Shown: one piece after another, positions 7,060 to 10,000 of the stretch
Numbering within the stretch: the first letter of the stretch is position 1
Layout: each line of letters opens with the position of its first letter
Assembly: GCA_020216925.1 (NCBI GenBank)
Contig: JAIWOL010000014.1
Span: 1 to 10,000 of the forward strand
DNA length: 10,000 nt
Origin: Thiobacillus sp.
GTDB taxonomy: Bacteria > Pseudomonadota > Gammaproteobacteria > Burkholderiales > Thiobacillaceae
Direction: 5' to 3'
Translations under genes and position numbers: made by a program
The notes under the pieces: model-generated
Seen by the model: only the letters and a program-made list of their open reading frames with translations
Database searches by the model: none
Told to the model about the DNA's origin: nothing

Positions 7060-7130
7060 GCCCGGGCAAGCCCGCCCGAAGGACGCCTGCGCCGGGCAGA
7101 CCGGCGTGGCGCCGGAATCCGGGGCCAACT
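7060..7130. repeat. GC-rich inverted repeats between convergent genes
   Basis: This short spacer between the convergent yrfG and Mth938-domain genes holds nested inverted repeats: CGGGC-AA-GCCCG (7063-7074), CCGGCG-TGG-CGCCGG (7101-7115, perfect 6-bp stem), and the pair TGCCCGG (7059-7065) with CCGGGCA (7092-7098). On the minus strand none is followed by a T-run, so they are not recognisable intrinsic terminators. They could stall polymerase or protect 3' ends of the minus-strand transcript. No gene is seen here. Confidence 0.4.
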
Positions 7131-7511
7131 TCACACCGGCTCGATCAGCACCGCCGCGCCCACATTCCGTCCTTCCGCAACAAGAATGTTGTACGTGCGG
7201 CACAGCGCGCCGACATCCATCACCTCCAGCCCGATGCGTGCTTCGATGAGCGGTTGGATAAGCGCAGGGGCGGGAAAGCGCAGGCGGGCGCCGGTGCCCA
7301 GCAACAGGATGTCGAGTTCGCGCAGAGCGATCCACTCGAAGTGGGCGCGGGTGAGCGCGTGAAAACCGAGGCCGGCCCAGGGAGCGACTTCGATGCCGCG
7401 GGCGGAAAGCAGGAGGCTGGCCTCGAAGCGGCGGCCATCGATGAGGACGTGGTCGGAGCCGTAACCGGTGAAACGAGGCAGGCCGTTGCCGCTGTTGAGG
7501 TGTAGCTTCAT
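7131..7511 (-). CDS. Mth938-like domain (DUF498) protein
   Basis: A 126-residue soluble protein without signal peptide or membrane segment. The core ELDILLLGTGARLRFPAP (residues about 65-82) followed by IGLEVMDVGALCRTYNILVAEGR (about 93-115) is the signature of the Mth938/Xcc1710-like family, whose eukaryotic relative NDUFAF3 helps assemble respiratory complex I. No catalytic role is established for the bacterial proteins. The length is typical. The ATG at 7509-7511 on the minus strand gives a family-like N-terminus with SGNGLPRFTGYGSDHVLIDG; no Shine-Dalgarno sequence is visible upstream, and a putative -10 ends only six bases before it. It diverges from alaA and converges with yrfG. Function in this organism is not inferable beyond the family. 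Confidence 0.88.
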   Translation of the reverse strand: MKLHLNSGNGLPRFTGYGSDHVLIDGRRFEASLLLSARGIEVAPWAGLGFHALTRAHFEWIALRELDILLLGTGARLRFPAPALIQPLIEARIGLEVMDVGALCRTYNILVAEGRNVGAAVLIEPV

Positions 7512-7517
7512 GGCGAA

Positions 7518-7526
7518 ACCATATCA
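7518..7526 (-). promoter_or_regulatory. Possible extended -10 promoter of the Mth938-domain gene
   Basis: Read on the minus strand the bases spell TGA-TATGGT, a TGn-extended -10 with four of six matches to TATAAT. It ends six bases before the ATG, so transcription would begin on or beside the start codon. The best -35 candidate at a 17-bp spacing (TGTTGC, 7541-7546) is weak. The call rests on the extended -10 alone. Confidence 0.35.
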
Positions 7527-7561
7527 GAGGCCGCGCGGGCGCAACAGGGGCGCAGCCGGGT

Positions 7562-7590
7562 TTGCCGGGGCTGGTTGGCTCCGGTAAAAT
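7562..7590 (+). promoter_or_regulatory. Sigma-70-type promoter of alaA-hom
   Basis: TTGCCG (7562-7567) and TAAAAT (7585-7590) are separated by exactly 17 bp and match the -35 and -10 consensus at four and five of six positions. The expected start site is near 7597, giving a leader of about 44 bases before the GTG of alaA. It is the strongest promoter I see in the window. Confidence 0.65.
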
Positions 7591-7601
7591 CATGCGTTTT
7601 A

Positions 7602-7621
7602 CAAGGCATTGTTTTGCCTTG
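7602..7621 (+). promoter_or_regulatory. Hairpin in the alaA 5' leader
   Basis: CAAGGCA (7602-7608) and TGCCTTG (7615-7621) form a perfect 7-bp stem with a 6-base loop (TTGTTT). It sits about five bases after the predicted transcription start and seven bases before the AGGGA ribosome site. No T-run follows, so it is not a terminator. It could be a 5' stabilising stem or, as DNA, a dyad operator overlapping the start region. Confidence 0.4.
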
Positions 7622-7627
7622 AATTTC

Positions 7628-7632
7628 AGGGA
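7628..7632 (+). promoter_or_regulatory. Ribosome-binding site fixing the GTG start of alaA
   Basis: AGGGA lies eight bases before the GTG at 7641. This near-ideal spacing supports the GTG as the start; the frame is also open upstream of it only into the promoter region. Confidence 0.6.
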
Positions 7633-7640
7633 ACCCGACC

Positions 7641-8885
7641 GTGACGGCTGCCGACAAGCCTACCCTACGCACCATCCACAAATCGGCCAAGCTCGACAAC
7701 GTCTGCTACGACATACGCGGGCCGGTGATGGCGCGCGCCAGGCAGATGGAGGAAGAAGGCCATCGCATCATCAAGCTGAACATAGGCAATCCCGCGCCCT
7801 TCGGTTTCGAGGCGCCGGAAGAGATCGTGCAGGACGTGATCCTCAACCTGCCGAACGCCTCGGGCTACAGCGATTCCAAGGGCTTGTTCTCGGCGCGCAA
7901 GGCGATCATGCACGAGACGCAGCGCAAGGGCATCGCCGGGGTCACCATCGACGACATCTTCGTCGGCAATGGCGTGTCCGAGCTGATCGTCATGGCCATG
8001 CAGGCGCTGCTGAACAACGGCGACGAGGTGCTGGTGCCGGCGCCGGATTATCCGCTGTGGACGGCGGCGGTGAGCCTGGGCGGCGGCAAGCCGCGCCACT
8101 ACCTGTGCGACGAGGGGGCGGGCTGGCTGCCGGACCTGGCCGACATCCGCGCCAAGATCACGCCCAATACGCGCGCCATCGTCGTCATCAACCCGAACAA
8201 CCCCACCGGCGCGCTGTACCCGGCGGACCTGCTGCGCGAAATTCTGGAAATTGCGCGCCAGCACCAGCTCATCGTCTATGCCGACGAAATCTACGACAAG
8301 GTGCTGTACGACGATGCGGCGCACACCTCGCTGGCTTCGCTGGCCGACGACGTGCTCGTGGTCACCTTCAACGGGCTGTCGAAAAACTACCGCGCCTGCG
8401 GCTATCGTGCCGGTTGGCTGGTCGTGTCCGGCGACAAGCGCCACGCGCGCGATTACCTCGAAGGCCTGAACATGCTGGCGTCGATGCGGCTGTGTTCCAA
8501 CGTGCCGGGGCAGCATGCCATCCAGACCGCGCTCGGCGGCTATCAGAGCATCAACGACCTGGTCGCCCCGGGCGGCCGGCTGGCGCGCCAGCGCGACCTC
8601 GCGCACCGGCTGCTGACCGAGATTCCGGGCGTGAGCTGCGTCAAGCCCAAAGCGGCGATGTACCTGTTTCCCAAGCTGGATCCCAGGCTGTATCGCATCA
8701 GCAACGACCAGAAATTCATCCTCAACCTGCTGGAAGAGGAACGCGTGCTGGTGGTGCAGGGCAGTGGCTTCAACTGGCCGCACCCCGACCACATCCGCGT
8801 AGTATTCCTGCCGCACGAGGAAGACCTGACCGAAGCGATCAGCCGCATCGGCCGCTTCCTTGACCGCCAGCGGGCGCATCGGTGA
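7641..8885 (+). CDS. alaA: Alanine aminotransferase AlaA (PLP-dependent, class I/II)
   Basis: AlaA transfers an amino group from glutamate to pyruvate, a main route to alanine. The 414-residue protein tracks E. coli AlaA throughout, with about ten extra N-terminal residues: SAKLDNVCYDIRGPV (15-29), KLNIGNPAPFGF (45-56), GYSDSKGLFSARKAIM (75-90), VGNGVSELI (108-116) and VPAPDYPLW with cofactor-stacking Y137. PLP-binding residues are N187 in INPNNPTG, D215 and Y218 in ADEIYDK, and the Schiff-base lysine K248 in FNGLSKNYR. The conserved LEGLNMLASMRLCSNVPGQH segment is intact. The GTG start at 7641 has a well-spaced AGGGA. It has its own promoter and is followed 27 bp later by hom, so the two probably share a transcript. 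Fold-I aminotransferases can be promiscuous, but the closeness to AlaA makes alanine/glutamate specificity likely. Confidence 0.93.
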   Translation: MTAADKPTLRTIHKSAKLDNVCYDIRGPVMARARQMEEEGHRIIKLNIGNPAPFGFEAPEEIVQDVILNLPNASGYSDSKGLFSARKAIMHETQRKGIAGVTIDDIFVGNGVSELIVMAMQALLNNGDEVLVPAPDYPLWTAAVSLGGGKPRHYLCDEGAGWLPDLADIRAKITPNTRAIVVINPNNPTGALYPADLLREILEIARQHQLIVYADEIYDKVLYDDAAHTSLASLADDVLVVTFNGLSKNYRACGYRAGWLVVSGDKRHARDYLEGLNMLASMRLCSNVPGQHAIQTALGGYQSINDLVAPGGRLARQRDLAHRLLTEIPGVSCVKPKAAMYLFPKLDPRLYRISNDQKFILNLLEEERVLVVQGSGFNWPHPDHIRVVFLPHEEDLTEAISRIGRFLDRQRAHR

Positions 8886-8912
8886 TTCAGATTATTTGAC
8901 CGAGACCACTCA

Positions 8913-10000
8913 ATGAAACCCATCCATGTCGGCCTCCTGGGCCTCGGAACCGTCGGCGGCGGCACGCTCACCGTGCTCACCCGCAACGCCGAAGAAATCA
9001 CCCGCCGTGCCGGACGCGAAATCCGCGTCTTGCGCGCCGCCGTGCGCAACCTCGACAAGGCGAAGCGACTTGCCGGCGACCTGCCGCTCACGACCAACCC
9101 CTTCGACGTCGTCGACGACCCGGCGATCGACATCGTGGTGGAACTCATCGGCGGCCTGGAACCGGCGCGCGAGCTGGTGATGCAGGCGATTGCCAATGGC
9201 AAGCATGTCGTTACCGCCAACAAGCATCTGGTCGCCAAGCACGGCAATGAAATCTTCGCCGCCGCGCAGGCGAAAGGCGTGATGGTCGCGTTCGAGGCGG
9301 CGGTGGCGGGCGGGATTCCCATCATCAAGGCGCTGCGCGAGGGCCTCACCGCCAACCGGATCGAGTGGCTCGCGGGCATCATCAACGGCACCAGCAATTT
9401 CATTCTCACCGAGATGCGCGACAAGGGCGCGGCCTTCGAAGACGTGCTGAAGCAGGCGCAGGATTTGGGCTACGCCGAAGCCGACCCCACCTTCGACATC
9501 GAAGGCATTGATGCGGCGCACAAACTCACCATCCTGTCGGCCATTGCCTTCGGCATACCCATGCAGCTCGACCGCGCCTACACCGAAGGCATTTCCAGGC
9601 TCGCCCGGGAAGACGTGCGGTACGCCGAAGAACTGGGCTATCGCATCAAGCTGCTGGGCATCGCGCGCCGCGCCGAAAACGGCATCGAACTGCGCGTGCA
9701 TCCGACGCTGATCCCCGAGCGCCGGCTGATCGCCAACGTAGACGGCGCGATGAATGCCGTATTGGTGAAGGGCGACGCCGTGGGCCCCACGCTCTACTAC
9801 GGCGCCGGGGCGGGCGCCGAGCCCACCGCCTCCGCCGTGGTCGCCGATCTGGTCGATGTCACGCGCCTGCACACCGCCGACCCGCACCACCGCGTGCCGC
9901 ATCTGGCCTTCCAGCCGGATCAGCTTGCCGATACGCCGATCCTGCCGATGGACGAAGTGCGCACCGCCTACTACCTGCGCCTCTCCGCCTTCGACCGGCC
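8913..10000 (+). CDS. hom: Homoserine dehydrogenase, 3' end beyond window
   Basis: This enzyme reduces aspartate semialdehyde to homoserine with NAD(P)H, the branch step to threonine and methionine. The frame is open from ATG 8913 to the right edge (362 codons visible). The N-terminal Rossmann motif GLGTVG (10-15) is followed by VVELIGG (75-81), TANKHLVAKHG (101-111), EAAVAGGIPII (128-138), the catalytic-domain signature GIINGTSNFIL (155-165) and GYAEADPTFDIEGIDAAHK (186-204). D200 and K204 align with the catalytic Asp/Lys pair known in yeast homoserine dehydrogenase. The visible end (about residue 353 onward, TAYYLRL) looks like the beginning of a C-terminal ACT domain, as in the roughly 430-residue bacterial form, so feedback control by threonine is likely. 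No aspartokinase domain is fused at the N-terminus. There is no clear Shine-Dalgarno sequence in the 27-bp gap after alaA. Confidence 0.95.
   Translation, partial: MKPIHVGLLGLGTVGGGTLTVLTRNAEEITRRAGREIRVLRAAVRNLDKAKRLAGDLPLTTNPFDVVDDPAIDIVVELIGGLEPARELVMQAIANGKHVVTANKHLVAKHGNEIFAAAQAKGVMVAFEAAVAGGIPIIKALREGLTANRIEWLAGIINGTSNFILTEMRDKGAAFEDVLKQAQDLGYAEADPTFDIEGIDAAHKLTILSAIAFGIPMQLDRAYTEGISRLAREDVRYAEELGYRIKLLGIARRAENGIELRVHPTLIPERRLIANVDGAMNAVLVKGDAVGPTLYYGAGAGAEPTASAVVADLVDVTRLHTADPHHRVPHLAFQPDQLADTPILPMDEVRTAYYLRLSAFDR

Noticed and set aside
7060..7130. GC-rich inverted repeats considered as a terminator for the minus-strand gene or as a REP/BIME-like element.
   Set aside because: There is no T-run in the minus-strand direction, and only a single copy is present in the window, so neither call can be supported.
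7254..7505. An 83-codon plus-strand frame opposite the Mth938-domain gene.
   Set aside because: It mirrors a recognised family protein; its Gly/Ala/Glu-rich translation has no support from context or ribosome site.
7562..8863. A 433-codon plus-strand frame overlapping alaA in another frame.
   Set aside because: It starts inside the promoter, is Arg/Gly/Ala/His-rich and motif-free, and is a shadow of alaA.

Overview
The window is a gene-dense, GC-rich chromosomal segment (mostly G/C at third codon positions) from a proteobacterium, most likely a betaproteobacterium. The evidence is the order surE-pcm-nlpD-rpoS, an AlaA-type alanine aminotransferase followed directly by homoserine dehydrogenase, an Mth938-domain gene diverging from alaA, and protein sequences that read close to the E. 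coli versions of NlpD, RpoS, YrfG and AlaA without being enterobacterial. A free-living Nitrosomonadales/Thiobacillaceae-like lineage is my guess; nothing here fixes a genus. I see no mobile element, prophage, CRISPR, tRNA, rRNA or toxin/defence gene, and no stretch over 300 bases lacks a gene. The longest gaps are 147 bp (2020-2166), 129 bp (7512-7640) and 108 bp (7023-7130).

Layout: (1) 1-2019 holds two flavoproteins in a 17-bp overlapping pair: the C-terminal end of a TIGR03862-type protein cut by the window edge, and a complete COG2509-type FAD-dependent dehydrogenase. (2) 2020-2166 is a gap with a weak hairpin, an extended -10 promoter and a 20-codon mini-ORF that ends exactly where surE begins. 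(3) 2167-7022 is a six-gene, tightly overlapping cluster: surE, pcm, nlpD, rpoS, a class II-type histone-deacetylase-family hydrolase and a YrfG-type GMP/IMP nucleotidase. Junctions are overlaps of 16, 4, 4 and 4 bp plus one 3-bp gap. It ends in a good intrinsic terminator whose stem starts inside the last codons of yrfG. (4) 7131-7511 on the minus strand is a small Mth938-domain protein, convergent with yrfG and divergent from alaA. (5) 7641-10000 is alaA followed 27 bp later by hom, which runs off the right edge.

How the genes work together: the central cluster joins stationary-phase regulation (RpoS), protein repair (Pcm), envelope division and amidase activation (NlpD) and nucleotide phosphatases at both ends (SurE and YrfG). 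The alaA-hom unit joins alanine synthesis to the aspartate-derived threonine/methionine branch. Most of the window is well-known biology. The points that deserve a second look are regulatory: two -10 elements placed so that their transcripts would begin at or within a base or two of an ATG (upstream of surE and of the Mth938 gene), the mini-ORF fused stop-to-start with surE, and a perfect hairpin in the predicted alaA 5' leader. I did not find evidence of an undescribed system.
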